From Microcaldota archaeon (GTDB lineage: Archaea > Micrarchaeota > Micrarchaeia > Micrarchaeales > Micrarchaeaceae): a DNA stretch of 64,000 nucleotides. The notes under the pieces were generated by a model, which was not told the origin of the DNA, did not search any database, and saw nothing but the letters and a program-made list of their open reading frames with translations. Location of the stretch: the NCBI GenBank assembly GCA_021807115.1, contig JAKAPJ010000001.1, positions 29,830 through 93,829 of the forward strand, read 5' to 3'. A program made the translations under genes and the position numbers. The stretch's first letter is position 1, and every line of letters begins with the position of its first letter. This document shows positions 50,821 through 59,252 of this stretch, one piece after another.

Positions 50821-51033
50821 TTAGATGACGCTGAACGCATACAGTATCGCTATTATGAGCAATATCACTACCACGATGCCCATCATTACCAGGGTCATGT
50901 CATCATCTGACTTCTCCTTCTCCTTTGTGGGCTTCACATCATGTATGGGCGTTCCCCAAAACGGCAAGAAATGCTCAAGTTCCGCTTCGAATTCATCCAG
51001 CGCCCCCTCGTCCCCCCTTTTGATTATGGCCAC
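50821..51033 (-). CDS. Tail-anchored small membrane protein
   Basis: 70 residues from a GTG start: MAIIKRGDEGALDEFEAELE, an acidic helix, a HDVKPTKEKEK linker and one C-terminal hydrophobic helix (MTLVMMGIVVVILLIIAILY). It fits a tail-anchored protein with its domain in the cytosol. The GTG was preferred over a start at 51135 because the TATA region (51067-51077) lies between. Divergent from SurE. Function unknown. Confidence 0.6.
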   Translation of the reverse strand: MAIIKRGDEGALDEFEAELEHFLPFWGTPIHDVKPTKEKEKSDDDMTLVMMGIVVVILLIIAILYAFSVI

Positions 51034-51066
51034 CGAAAGCACCGGTAAATAGAATACTGCACAACA

Positions 51067-51077
51067 ATTTAAATAAA
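51067..51077. promoter_or_regulatory. AT box between the tail-anchored gene and surE
   Basis: ATTTAAATAAA is near-symmetrical and can act as a TATA box in both directions: about 40 nt before GTG 51033 on the minus strand and about 70 nt before ATG 51144 on the plus strand. Confidence 0.4.
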
Positions 51078-51143
51078 CAGAGCATAGTGTGCATTGTCTA
51101 TTGCAGGAAAACGAATATAAAGTTAGCATGCACAAAGGTTACC

Positions 51144-51929
51144 ATGATAATAGTCACGAACGACGATGGGATATACAGCAAGGGCATAAAGACACTCTAC
51201 CAGACTGCTGTAGAGGTCTTCGGGGAGAAGAATGTGACTGTTGTGGCACCATCTGGTCCAAGGAGCGCAAGCGGGATGAGCCTCACTTTCCACAAGCCAC
51301 TACGGATTGAGCGGATAGTCCTGCCGGGTGTAAAGGGTTTCTCAGTGTCTGGCACTCCGGCCGACTGCCTGTTCTCAACTGTGTATTATCTGTTCAAGCG
51401 CAAAAAGATAGACCTAGTGCTTTCAGGGATAAACAACGGGTCGAACGCAAGCATACAGGCGATAGAGTCCAGCGGCACGGTGTCAGCTGTCAAGTTCGGC
51501 GCGATACACGGTATAAAAGGCGTGGCGATATCGCTGGCGACAGAGACTGGCGTGCGTCCAAAGACCTACAAAAACACGAGGATACACCTTGCCCGCCTGC
51601 TCAACGAAATAAAGAAGAACGGTTTTCCAAAGGATGTTGACATCCTCAACGTGAACATACCAACAACTATAAACGGGGCCACAAAGTGGAAGATATGCGA
51701 CCTTGAGGACACAATGTTCAACAACTTTCTTTCAAAGAAGATGGATCCTAGGCGCAGCATCTACTATTGGCTCGGGGGCAACATGAAAAAGAGCCTGAAG
51801 AAGGGCACGGACTGCTATGAACTGTTCAAGAACGAGTCGCTCACGATAAGCCCACTTGAGATAGTGAACATAAACAAGGACCTGAAGAAGGAGACTGCAT
51901 ACTCCATAAGGCACGCCCAGATTGCGTAA
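51144..51929 (+). CDS. surE: SurE-type 5'-nucleotidase
   Basis: 261 residues: MIIVTNDDGIYSKGIKTL with the metal-binding NDDG, VVAPSGPRSASGMSLT, VSGTPADCLF and LVLSGINNGSNAS. SurE hydrolyses nucleoside monophosphates and short polyphosphates. ATG 51144 gives the exact family N-terminus. It is one of several nucleotide-handling genes here (Tdk, dNT, Dcd). Confidence 0.94.
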   Translation: MIIVTNDDGIYSKGIKTLYQTAVEVFGEKNVTVVAPSGPRSASGMSLTFHKPLRIERIVLPGVKGFSVSGTPADCLFSTVYYLFKRKKIDLVLSGINNGSNASIQAIESSGTVSAVKFGAIHGIKGVAISLATETGVRPKTYKNTRIHLARLLNEIKKNGFPKDVDILNVNIPTTINGATKWKICDLEDTMFNNFLSKKMDPRRSIYYWLGGNMKKSLKKGTDCYELFKNESLTISPLEIVNINKDLKKETAYSIRHAQIA

Positions 51930-52030
51930 CTACTGCAATACGCCATTTCTTATTGTATGCCCATTTCTCGCGCTTCCCTTAGCTGAACAGGACAGGCTTA
52001 ATGGCATTGCTTCAGGGGGAAACCAAAACT

Positions 52031-52050
52031 AATGGCAGTTCAGTGCCATT
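52031..52050 (+). terminator. Hairpin downstream of surE
   Basis: AATGGCA (52031-52037) pairs with TGCCATT (52044-52050) around GTTCAG. It lies about 100 nt after the surE stop; no T-run follows, so a terminator role is only possible. The rest of the 51930-52152 gap shows nothing else. Confidence 0.3.
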
Positions 52051-52152
52051 CATAGCACCATACCTGCGAGTTCGTCGGCGATGCAAAAGGGTGCAGCACA
52101 TGTTTAACACTTTACTGCAAAGGCGCCGCTCCACATGTTAGTAATGCTGTAA

Positions 52153-52224
52153 TGGGCCTGCGGAGAGTCGGACTCCGGTCTCAAGCGTGTAAGGCTAGCG
52201 TCTTAACCGTTGGACGACAGGCCC
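52153..52224 (-). tRNA. tRNA-Val (TAC)
   Basis: Acceptor GGGCCTG/CAGGCCC, anticodon loop CTTACAC with stem CTAGC/GCTTG (one mismatch), T-arm CGGAG-TCCGACT-CTCCG. Discriminator A, no encoded CCA. The T-loop starts TCC rather than the common TTC. Its first base directly follows the stop codon of the upstream aminotransferase gene, with no spacer. Confidence 0.92.
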
Positions 52225-53442
52225 CTATCTTGCATTCTTCTTGCAGAATGCGTTTATCTTATCTATAGCCGGGCTTAATATCTCTTTTGGCGCAAGCGAT
52301 ACGACCCTGAAATGGCCGGGCTCCCCAAATGCAGTGCCGCTCCTTATCTGTACCCCCGTGCTATTGAGGAGGGAGAGCACGAAGTCATTGTCGCTCTTGA
52401 ACCGCATCGCCTTCATGTCCATCTTCGGGAAAAGGTAGAACGCCCCATGCGGCCTGACAACACTGAGGTATTCCGACTCGTTTATCCTCTTCGCGGCGTA
52501 AAGCACCCTGTCCTCTATTTCCCGCACCATGCTCCTTATCGCCCTCCGGTGCTCGACCACATTGTTCATGGCCTCTGCTACGGCATACTGCGCCGGGGTG
52601 TTTATGGACAGTCTGGATACCGCATAATTCGAGAATGCGCCTTTTACTTCCTCAGAGATGGGATCATGCTCCGGTATTATAACAAATCCGACCCTGAAAC
52701 CCGTTGCGTCCATGTTCTTTGATGCGCCATTCCATATCATGTGCGGCATGCCATTCGCAAGCTTGCACATGCTTGTAAACGTGGTTCCCCTGAAGATTAT
52801 CTCGTCGTAAATCTCGTCGCTTATTAGGAATATGCCGTGGTCGTTTGCTATGTCAACTATCTCCTTCAAGGTGTTCCGGCTAAGGACAGTGCCCGTAGGG
52901 TTGTTGGGGTTTGTGACTATGATGTATTTTATCCTGCCGTGGCCCTTCTGCCGAACCAGCAGCCGCCTTATACTGTCTATGTCTATATCCCATCCCTTTT
53001 CTTCATCGTAGCTGCCGAGCAGTTCACTGCCGTAGTGTATTCTCAGGTACGTGTAGTATGGCGAATAGTATGGCTTGAGCAGTATCGCACGGTCTCCCTT
53101 GTCTATGAGGGCATTGTTCAGGAAGAAAAACGCCTCGGAGAGCCCGGCGGTTGCCACTACATCCTCCGGGCCGAAGTTCGTTCCATACATCCTCTTGTAT
53201 CTGTGCGCGACTGCTTCAAGCAGCCCCACGGTCCCCTCCGCCCTGCTGTAGTTGGTCTTCCTGTCCCGCAGCGCTTCCACATATGCGTCTATTATGTACT
53301 TTGGCGTCTGAAAATAGACTGCGGGGTCGCCTGTGTCAAGCCTCAGGACCTTACTCCCTCCCTTTGTCAGTCTCTCCGCTGCGCGATGCACCTCTGATAT
53401 CGGATTTGCGGCGAACTTAGCTCGTCCAGAAAGGAAGGTCAT
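52225..53442 (-). CDS. PLP-dependent class I/II aminotransferase
   Basis: 405 residues: TGDPAVYFQTPKYI, YSRAEGTVGLLEAVAHR, the cofactor-contact NPNNPTG, DEIYDEIIF and the Schiff-base Lys in NGASKNMDATGFRVGF. This fits the aspartate/alanine/aromatic aminotransferase group; amino acid specificity is not decidable. Its stop codon TAG abuts tRNA-Val on the same strand. Confidence 0.92.
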   Translation of the reverse strand: MTFLSGRAKFAANPISEVHRAAERLTKGGSKVLRLDTGDPAVYFQTPKYIIDAYVEALRDRKTNYSRAEGTVGLLEAVAHRYKRMYGTNFGPEDVVATAGLSEAFFFLNNALIDKGDRAILLKPYYSPYYTYLRIHYGSELLGSYDEEKGWDIDIDSIRRLLVRQKGHGRIKYIIVTNPNNPTGTVLSRNTLKEIVDIANDHGIFLISDEIYDEIIFRGTTFTSMCKLANGMPHMIWNGASKNMDATGFRVGFVIIPEHDPISEEVKGAFSNYAVSRLSINTPAQYAVAEAMNNVVEHRRAIRSMVREIEDRVLYAAKRINESEYLSVVRPHGAFYLFPKMDMKAMRFKSDNDFVLSLLNSTGVQIRSGTAFGEPGHFRVVSLAPKEILSPAIDKINAFCKKNAR

Positions 53443-53514
53443 GTTAATAGATCGTAAGCAAATATTAAATCTCTTGTTTATCTTCCCATTTAGCTTCAGC
53501 AGCCTCGGCGTGTG

Positions 53515-54180
53515 CTACCTGTCCTCTAGCTCCGCCTCCTCTATGACGAACCTGCCCACCGGTCCGTGCCATTCCGTGTGTGACTTTGTTATCATTATCC
53601 TGCGCCTGAACAGCGGCGCATCAAGCACGAAGGACTCCGCCTCCCCTCCCTCAAAGAGCATGTTTATCCTGTACCTTTCATGAAGCTTCTGCAGCAGCTC
53701 TATCATGCCTCCATCTATGCGCCTGCCCAGTATCCTGTCGTCGAACCCCTCCGCGGAAACCTGGGTGACTATTGCATCGTACTTCTCCGCCAGCTCGCCC
53801 AGCTCCAAAAGGGGATCTATCCCCCACAATGGCGCATGGTGGGGTATCCCCATGCTCCTGCACATGTTATTTATCCTGTCGCCCTGGTATCGGCTGGCTA
53901 CCGCGCCAGTCACCAGTTCCGTGACTCCGTTTGTGCGAAGGGCATCCTTCAAATCCCCCAGCTCCTTCTCCTTTTCACCCTTCGTAGCAAAGAACGTGTG
54001 CCTAATCCCCATGGCTTGCGCCTGCATGGCGGTGAACTTTATGTTGGGTTTGTGAAACATATAGCTGAAGTCGTTCTCCGACACCATCGATATAAGCAGC
54101 TCCACGGGCTTCCCCGCATCGTGCATCCTGTGCACTGCCATTGTAGAATCCTTGCCCCCACTGTACAGGCACGCTCTCAG
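53515..54180 (-). CDS. dph6: Diphthine-ammonia ligase (Dph6-type), probable CTG start
   Basis: 221 residues if started at CTG 54180. The ATP PP-motif SGGKDS (YSGGKDSTMAVHRM) lies upstream of the first ATG (54141), so an ATG start would delete the active site. No ATG, GTG or TTG exists between the in-frame TAG at 54186 and that motif, while GGAGGGG sits 9 nt before the CTG. The start overlaps the nth stop as CTGA. Later motifs are GDLKDALRTNGVTELVTGAV and WGIDPLLELG. The enzyme completes diphthamide on elongation factor 2. Confidence 0.85.
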   Translation of the reverse strand: MRACLYSGGKDSTMAVHRMHDAGKPVELLISMVSENDFSYMFHKPNIKFTAMQAQAMGIRHTFFATKGEKEKELGDLKDALRTNGVTELVTGAVASRYQGDRINNMCRSMGIPHHAPLWGIDPLLELGELAEKYDAIVTQVSAEGFDDRILGRRIDGGMIELLQKLHERYRINMLFEGGEAESFVLDAPLFRRRIMITKSHTEWHGPVGRFVIEEAELEDR

Positions 54181-54836
54181 CTGCTATCACCCCTCCATTC
54201 ACTTGATGGGCATAAATCCCTCAGCACGCATCTGTCACAGTGCTTGGCCCTGGCGGTACATACTTCCCTCCCCAGCGCTATAAACAGGTTTGTAACGTTT
54301 CCCCATTCGCTTCTCGGTACAAAGTCCATCATTATCCGCTCTATCCTCCCAGCACTTTTGGTCCTGAGCAGGAAGAGCCGGCCAGCAACCGTTATGCAGT
54401 GGGTGTCAATTGCGATTCCATCATGCCTCCCAAACCCGTTGGAGAGGACAACATTCGCAGTCTTCCTACCTACGCCAGGCAGCGTCACCAACTTTTCCAT
54501 GGAGGAAGGAACCACGCCGCCAAACGAAGCCTCCAGAATCCTTGCAGTCCTGATTATGTTCTTGGACTTGCTCCTGTACAGCCCAAGTGTGCGTACGTAC
54601 TGATAGAGCTGCGACGGCTTCGCCCTTGCGAACGCTCCTACATCCCTATACTTCCCGAACAGGGCCGGTGTCACCTTGTTCACTTGCGCATCCTGCGACT
54701 GCGCAGAGAGCATTGTGGCGACCAGCAGTTCCCATTCGTTACCATGCAGTAGTGCGGTGTGCATATGCGTCCTATATCTTTCCTTCAGCCTCGCCAGCAC
54801 CTCTATTATCCTGCCTCTTGCGCTCACACGTTTCAT
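54177..54836 (-). CDS. nth: Endonuclease III homolog (first paralog)
   Basis: 219 residues. LSAQSQDAQVNKVTPALF, the helix-hairpin-helix LPGVGRKTANVVLSN with catalytic Lys, AIDTHC with catalytic Asp, and the Fe-S ligands CTARAKHCDRCVLRDLC. Endonuclease III removes oxidised pyrimidines and cuts the AP site. ATG 54836 was preferred to an upstream 54845 start. It overlaps dph6 by 4 nt. Confidence 0.93.
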   Translation of the reverse strand: MKRVSARGRIIEVLARLKERYRTHMHTALLHGNEWELLVATMLSAQSQDAQVNKVTPALFGKYRDVGAFARAKPSQLYQYVRTLGLYRSKSKNIIRTARILEASFGGVVPSSMEKLVTLPGVGRKTANVVLSNGFGRHDGIAIDTHCITVAGRLFLLRTKSAGRIERIMMDFVPRSEWGNVTNLFIALGREVCTARAKHCDRCVLRDLCPSSEWRGDSS

Positions 54837-54876
54837 CCAAAACACAGCAGCGGAATATTCCCTCGCTAAAGATCAT

Positions 54877-55347
54877 TCACTTTCCAGTGCCTCCCCTCCT
54901 GTGTGCATGCCTCCTCAGGGGCACGCTGGGTCCTATGTTAGATATGGATCCGTAAAGATCCAGGGCAACATAGAACACCATCATGTTTATCCCAAGGTTT
55001 ATCGCAGCCTCGAGAAGCAGGTTGTTCGCTATGGGGAAGAAGATTATTATGTTGGCGATGGATATCACCACCACTCCGGTCACGAACCTCCTTATGTCAA
55101 TTTCAGCTATCTGGAGGAACGGCAGTCCGTACGCTATCAGGGCAATATAGAAGCCCACCGCTATGGCCAAAATCCGCACCGCGATGAATGCCAGAAGCAC
55201 CCCCTGGTTGAGATACAGCGGGTTGAGCGAATCTGGGCTTATGCTGTCGCTTATGGCGCCGAGGAATACGAACAGCGCCATCACTGCGCCTATCGTAACA
55301 AGGTAAAGCAGGAATACTCCTGCGAACTTCTTAAGATCCGTAACCAC
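54877..55347 (-). CDS. Four-helix membrane protein of unknown function
   Basis: 156 residues with four hydrophobic segments (about 8-30, 48-75, 88-108 and 112-133). Ends in a basic RRHAHRRGGTGK tail. No family recognised. It precedes nth on the same strand with a 41-nt gap, so it may be in the nth-dph6 transcript. Function cannot be inferred. Confidence 0.6.
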   Translation of the reverse strand: MVTDLKKFAGVFLLYLVTIGAVMALFVFLGAISDSISPDSLNPLYLNQGVLLAFIAVRILAIAVGFYIALIAYGLPFLQIAEIDIRRFVTGVVVISIANIIIFFPIANNLLLEAAINLGINMMVFYVALDLYGSISNIGPSVPLRRHAHRRGGTGK

Positions 55348-55484
55348 ACCAAGCCAAGAAGTATGCTACTGCTAAGGATTAATTACTTGCGTAACATCAC
55401 ATAACCGCTGCCGCAGGCGTGCATGACATCGTGCGCATTGCGCACCAGCAATAGCCATAAAAATTTGTATTTGCATAAGACCTT

Positions 55485-56141
55485 ATGCCTGGTTCTGGAC
55501 TGCTGCAGGACAAGTACGCGCGGATCCTTGCTAGTAGGCTGAGTGCCGCTTACAAGGACGCAAAGTACTATCTCAACTTCAAGGCTCCAATAGACCTGGT
55601 TGTCGCGGCGATACTTTCCGCACAGACCAGGGACGAGGTAGTGAATCACTTAACCCCGCCGCTGTTCTCCAAATACAAGACCGCAAGGGACTACGCATCT
55701 GCGGACGAGGGGGAACTGCTCGGGATGATAAAAAGTGTGAGCTTCGCCTCCAGCAAGGCGAAGAACATCATAAAGGCGTGCAAGGAGATAGACGGGCGGT
55801 ACGGTGGCAGGGTCCCAGATAGCATGGGGGCGCTAGTAGAGCTGCCAGGGATAGGAAGGAAGACGGCAAATACAATTCTGATCAACGCATATGGGATAGT
55901 CGAGGGCATACCTGTCGACACATGGGTAATAAAGCTGTCACCGCGCCTTGGCCTGAGCGCCAACAAGGATACTGAGAAGATAGAAGCTGACCTTATGAGG
56001 GTGGTCGACAGGAAGCTGTGGCACAATTTCGCATACGTGCTCAAGTCGCATGGCAAGGCACTGTGCCAGAACGTGCCCTACTGCAGCAAGTGCCCGGTGC
56101 AGGACATATGCCCAAAGAATGGTGTCACGAGCAGGCTGTAG
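55485..56141 (+). CDS. Endonuclease III homolog (second paralog)
   Basis: 218 residues: AAILSAQTRDEVVNHLTPPL, LPGIGRKTANTILIN (HhH with catalytic Lys), PVDTWVIKLSPRLGL (catalytic Asp; Trp where His is usual) and an Fe-S loop CQNVPYCSKCPVQDIC. It is about 40% like the other paralog by eye, so a different substrate range is possible. Its ATG follows a likely AATTTGTATTTGC promoter about 25 nt upstream. EndoQ follows after 30 nt, so the two are one operon. Confidence 0.9.
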   Translation: MPGSGLLQDKYARILASRLSAAYKDAKYYLNFKAPIDLVVAAILSAQTRDEVVNHLTPPLFSKYKTARDYASADEGELLGMIKSVSFASSKAKNIIKACKEIDGRYGGRVPDSMGALVELPGIGRKTANTILINAYGIVEGIPVDTWVIKLSPRLGLSANKDTEKIEADLMRVVDRKLWHNFAYVLKSHGKALCQNVPYCSKCPVQDICPKNGVTSRL

Positions 56142-56171
56142 GCGCCATGGCGCAGCGGCAAGGCGCATAGC

Positions 56172-57428
56172 ATGAGAATAATATCAGACCTACACACGCA
56201 TTCCAGGTTCGCAATGGCCTGCAGCGGCGCCATAAGCGTGGATGGACTGGACCGCACAGCAAGGGAGAAGGGCATAAACCTACTCGGCACAGGGGACTTT
56301 ACCCACCCTACATGGCTCAAGGAGCTCAAGGGCGCCCTGGAGCCGGCGGAGCAGGGATTCTTCAGGCTCAAGAGCTCAAGCAGCGGCGTTAGGTTCGTCC
56401 TGAGCGCAGAGGTCTCAACCGTCTTTACGGATGGCGGCAAGTCAAAGAGGATACACAACTGCATACTCATGCCTGGTTTCGAGCAGGTCGACTCCCTGAA
56501 CGAGGCGCTCTCTAGAAAGGGGGACCTTTCCGCTGACGGCAGACCGCAGGTAGCGATGAGCGCCGCAGAGCTCGTAGAACATTCCATCACGGCATCAAGG
56601 GATGCATTCGTTTTCCCTGCACACGCATGGACTCCGTTTTTCGGCGCGCTGGGTGCCGCGACAGGGTTCAATTCGATAAAGGAGGCCTACCAGGACCAGG
56701 AGAAGCACATACATGCGCTAGAGACTGGGCTGAGCAGCGATCCTGCCATGAACTGGAGGATATCTGCGCTTGACAAGTATGCCCTGCTCTCGAACAGCGA
56801 CATGCACTCCCTGCCTAAGATGGGCAGGGAGATGAATGTATTCGAGTTCCGCGAGACCGACCTGTCCTATGGCAGCCTTACCAAGGCGATAAGGGAGAAG
56901 GACGCGTCCAAGTTCAGGAGGACAATGGAATTCTTCCCAGAGGAGGGCAAGTACCATTTCGATGGGCATAGGCAGTGCATGGTATCCGTGGACCCTGACC
57001 GGAGCAGTATAACCGCATGCCCTGTCTGCGGGAAGAAGCTTGTCATAGGTGTCATGCACCGGATAAGGGACCTGGCGGATCGCGAGGCAGGATATGTGCC
57101 GCGCGGCTCAATACCGTACACGAGCCTGGTTCCGCTCCGCGAGATCATAGCCTACACGATGAGGAAGGCAGAGGCGTCCATGGCAGTGGAGAAGGCATAT
57201 CGGGCGCTTGTCTCGCTTTCCGGCACCGAGTTCGACACATTGGTCAATTCCGACATAAACGCCATACGTGAGCACTCCACGCCAGAGATCGCCCAGGCAG
57301 TGCAGAACGTAAGGTCAAACAAGGTCAACATAGTGCCAGGATATGATGGCGTCTTCGGGAAGGTGGATCTTCTGAGCCGCGAGTCCGGTCCCCCTCCATC
57401 GTCCATGTGGCGACAGAAGACCCTGTGA
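56172..57428 (+). CDS. endoQ: Endonuclease Q (PHP-type deaminated-base endonuclease)
   Basis: 418 residues. The PHP domain has DLHTHSRFAMACS, TGDFTHPTW, SAEVSTVF, PAHAWTPFFG and SNSDMHSLPK metal sites; a zinc finger CPVCGKK with HRIRDLADR follows; a helical C-terminus ends WRQKTL. EndoQ incises 5' of uracil, hypoxanthine, xanthine and AP sites. It is next to two endonuclease III genes. The C-terminus stops at QKTL, where a PIP box would only begin. Length is within the family range. Confidence 0.88.
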   Translation: MRIISDLHTHSRFAMACSGAISVDGLDRTAREKGINLLGTGDFTHPTWLKELKGALEPAEQGFFRLKSSSSGVRFVLSAEVSTVFTDGGKSKRIHNCILMPGFEQVDSLNEALSRKGDLSADGRPQVAMSAAELVEHSITASRDAFVFPAHAWTPFFGALGAATGFNSIKEAYQDQEKHIHALETGLSSDPAMNWRISALDKYALLSNSDMHSLPKMGREMNVFEFRETDLSYGSLTKAIREKDASKFRRTMEFFPEEGKYHFDGHRQCMVSVDPDRSSITACPVCGKKLVIGVMHRIRDLADREAGYVPRGSIPYTSLVPLREIIAYTMRKAEASMAVEKAYRALVSLSGTEFDTLVNSDINAIREHSTPEIAQAVQNVRSNKVNIVPGYDGVFGKVDLLSRESGPPPSSMWRQKTL

Positions 57429-57433
57429 GCGCC

Positions 57434-57796
57434 CTACGTCAGTACCCACTGGAATGCGCGCAGCAGCTTCGCCGCTGCCTTCGCTGCGGCCGCATAGTAC
57501 CAGTTGCGCCCGTTCACCCTCTCGTATTCGCTGCGGAATGCGGTAAGCAGCAGGGCGTCGAACGTCCTGCGGTAGTGCTTGGACAACAACATGCATGTGA
57601 AGATCAGGGCCGCCAGGCTCACCTCTACCACCATTAGGTATCCGCCTATCATGAGCAGCGTGCCTGATATCTTGAGCCCGTTCAGCGCCAGGTACGTGGC
57701 CACAGCTATGAGCACGTCTATCCCTACAGAAAGGTATGCCAGCCTTTCCAGCGCCTTCTCCAGTCGCCTAATCCTTGCGAATTCGCTGTAGTACAA
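57434..57796 (-). CDS. Hypothetical membrane protein
   Basis: 120 residues. An N-terminal charged helix (EFARIRRLEKALERLAYLSV) is followed by two or three hydrophobic segments (about 22-40, 43-70) and a basic C-terminal helix. No family recognised. The gene is convergent with endoQ, 5 nt apart. ATG start; a CATTTAAAAAG box 47-57 nt upstream is a likely promoter. Confidence 0.55.
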   Translation of the reverse strand: MYYSEFARIRRLEKALERLAYLSVGIDVLIAVATYLALNGLKISGTLLMIGGYLMVVEVSLAALIFTCMLLSKHYRRTFDALLLTAFRSEYERVNGRNWYYAAAAKAAAKLLRAFQWVLT

Positions 57797-57936
57797 CTCC
57801 TACACCGTTCTGTCCCATCCGTTAAATCTTCCCTGAAAAACATTTAAAAAGCTAATACAATGCGGTTGCTACTGGAAGTTTTAGGAATGCGCCAGGTAAA
57901 AAATGGGAGCGCGGCGCCCCTGCGCCGCCAAAGCCA

Positions 57937-58479
57937 TTATTTCCTGAGGTAAATTGCCTTCCTAGCGCCAGGAGCGGCCTCGGCTACCGGTCCATCCACG
58001 CCTTGGCTTATTGCCACAAGCGCAGCTTCATACTGGTCCTTCACCGATAAAAGCTCGTTGTCTGCAAAGGCCCAAAGCACGAACCTTTTCTCAACGTCTG
58101 TGAAAGCTTTCGAAGCCTGGAACTCCCTTACGAAGTCCTCCATCGTCGCATCCGGCCTGTCGGCAAACGTCTTCTGCACCCAATCGCCCAGCCGTGCATT
58201 TAGCTTCTGTGCATAGTCCTCGAACTCCTTCCGCTCAGCCTCATTGAGCGTGCCGAACACCCTGTCCCTCTCCTTTGCGTAGTCCTTCAGCGCCCCCACT
58301 AGTTTTATGACCACATCAACCCTGCCCTTGTCGTCCAGGGCGTCGAAATTCACACTGTTCGTTATTGTGTCTAGATTAGAGTATGTCCTGTCCGCCGCGC
58401 CCTCCAGTGCGCCCAATGACGCCTCCAACGCCTCCAGTTTGCCCAGTCTCCCTTTCTTGCTTGCTTGTGCATCCACCAT
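57937..58479 (-). CDS. Hypothetical helical protein
   Basis: 180 residues, mostly helical: KGRLGKLEALEASLGALEGA, DKGRVDVVIKLVGALKDYAK, RERDRVFGTLNEAERKEFED-like repeats and WVQKTFADRPDATMEDFVRE. It ends PGARKAIYLRK. No family recognised. ATG 58479 or 58488. It is divergent from the next gene, with an inverted repeat between them. Confidence 0.55.
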   Translation of the reverse strand: MVDAQASKKGRLGKLEALEASLGALEGAADRTYSNLDTITNSVNFDALDDKGRVDVVIKLVGALKDYAKERDRVFGTLNEAERKEFEDYAQKLNARLGDWVQKTFADRPDATMEDFVREFQASKAFTDVEKRFVLWAFADNELLSVKDQYEAALVAISQGVDGPVAEAAPGARKAIYLRK

Positions 58480-58545
58480 CCAAATCACTTAGTAATCCAT
58501 AGAATCAAACCCCCAATTTAAAAATGTTAGCACGGACTTCGTATT

Positions 58546-58590
58546 AATGGAAACATTGCATGCGTTTATGCAATCCCTGCATGTTCCATT
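58546..58590. repeat. Imperfect 45-nt inverted repeat between divergent genes
   Basis: AATGGAAACATTGCA at the left and TGCATGTTCCATT at the right pair with two bulges, enclosing a second repeat ATTGCAT-GCGTTT-ATGCAAT (58555-58574). It lies in the only gap between two divergent orphan genes and could be an operator or a structured leader. Confidence 0.4.
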
Positions 58591-58680
58591 GGCGCAGGTT
58601 TAAAGGGGCCCTAAGGCAACGCATAAATATCTTGCATAGCTTACCTATCAGTCATATCAGTCAAACAGGACAAAGGGAAC

Positions 58681-59154
58681 ATGATGGCAGAAAAGGATGT
58701 GGTTCAGGATGCCAAAACGGCCGGGGCGGCACAGGACCTCAAACCAAAGAGCGTAGTAACCAACAGGGACAAGGCTCTGCCGAGGGGGAATCTTATTGCA
58801 GGGCTGGAGCGCATAGCCTATGGCATTGACCAATCGCATCCCACCAGCCCGTACATGCCTACTGCGAGGAGCCTGATTGTCGATGTTATAGAGGAGTACA
58901 CGCGTGTGGCTGACAAGAGCATCGCGGAGGACTGGCTGGTCAGGAGCGTGAAGCACCTGTTCCGTATGCAGCCCATAGGGCTGCCGGAGGGTTCCGTGAC
59001 TGCGGTACTGCCCCAACATCCCGATCTTGACCGCGTGCGCAACGGCATAGCCGCGCTGCTGGAGCGCTACGAGGCGCAGAAGGCTGTGCTAATGGCGCGC
59101 GACATCGCGCGCACGGCCCGCGGTTCCGATGACAAGGGCCATCAGGACGGATAA
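58681..59154 (+). CDS. Hypothetical protein
   Basis: 157 residues, unrecognised. The N-terminus is disordered and charged; then LIAGLERIAYGIDQSHPTSP, SLIVDVIEEYTRVADKSIAE and a C-terminal LLERYEAQKAVLMARDIART helix. CATAAATATC about 55-65 nt upstream is the likely promoter. ATG 58681 or 58684. No function can be proposed. Confidence 0.55.
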   Translation: MMAEKDVVQDAKTAGAAQDLKPKSVVTNRDKALPRGNLIAGLERIAYGIDQSHPTSPYMPTARSLIVDVIEEYTRVADKSIAEDWLVRSVKHLFRMQPIGLPEGSVTAVLPQHPDLDRVRNGIAALLERYEAQKAVLMARDIARTARGSDDKGHQDG

Positions 59155-59172
59155 GCGGCACGGAATAGCAAG

Positions 59173-59183
59173 GAATATATACT
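59173..59183 (+). promoter_or_regulatory. TATA box of the L30-L15 unit
   Basis: GAATATATACTTA lies about 70-80 nt before the L30 start, showing that this ribosomal pair has its own promoter. Confidence 0.45.
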
Positions 59184-59252
59184 TAATTGGGGAAAGTAGT
59201 TACGAAGGCAGTTCTAATTCAAGGACGGCACAAACACACATTCGTGTTTTAG

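Noticed and set aside
53680-54603. 307-residue frame antisense to dph6 and nth
   Set aside because: Crosses two recognisable genes on the other strand; no protein-like motifs.
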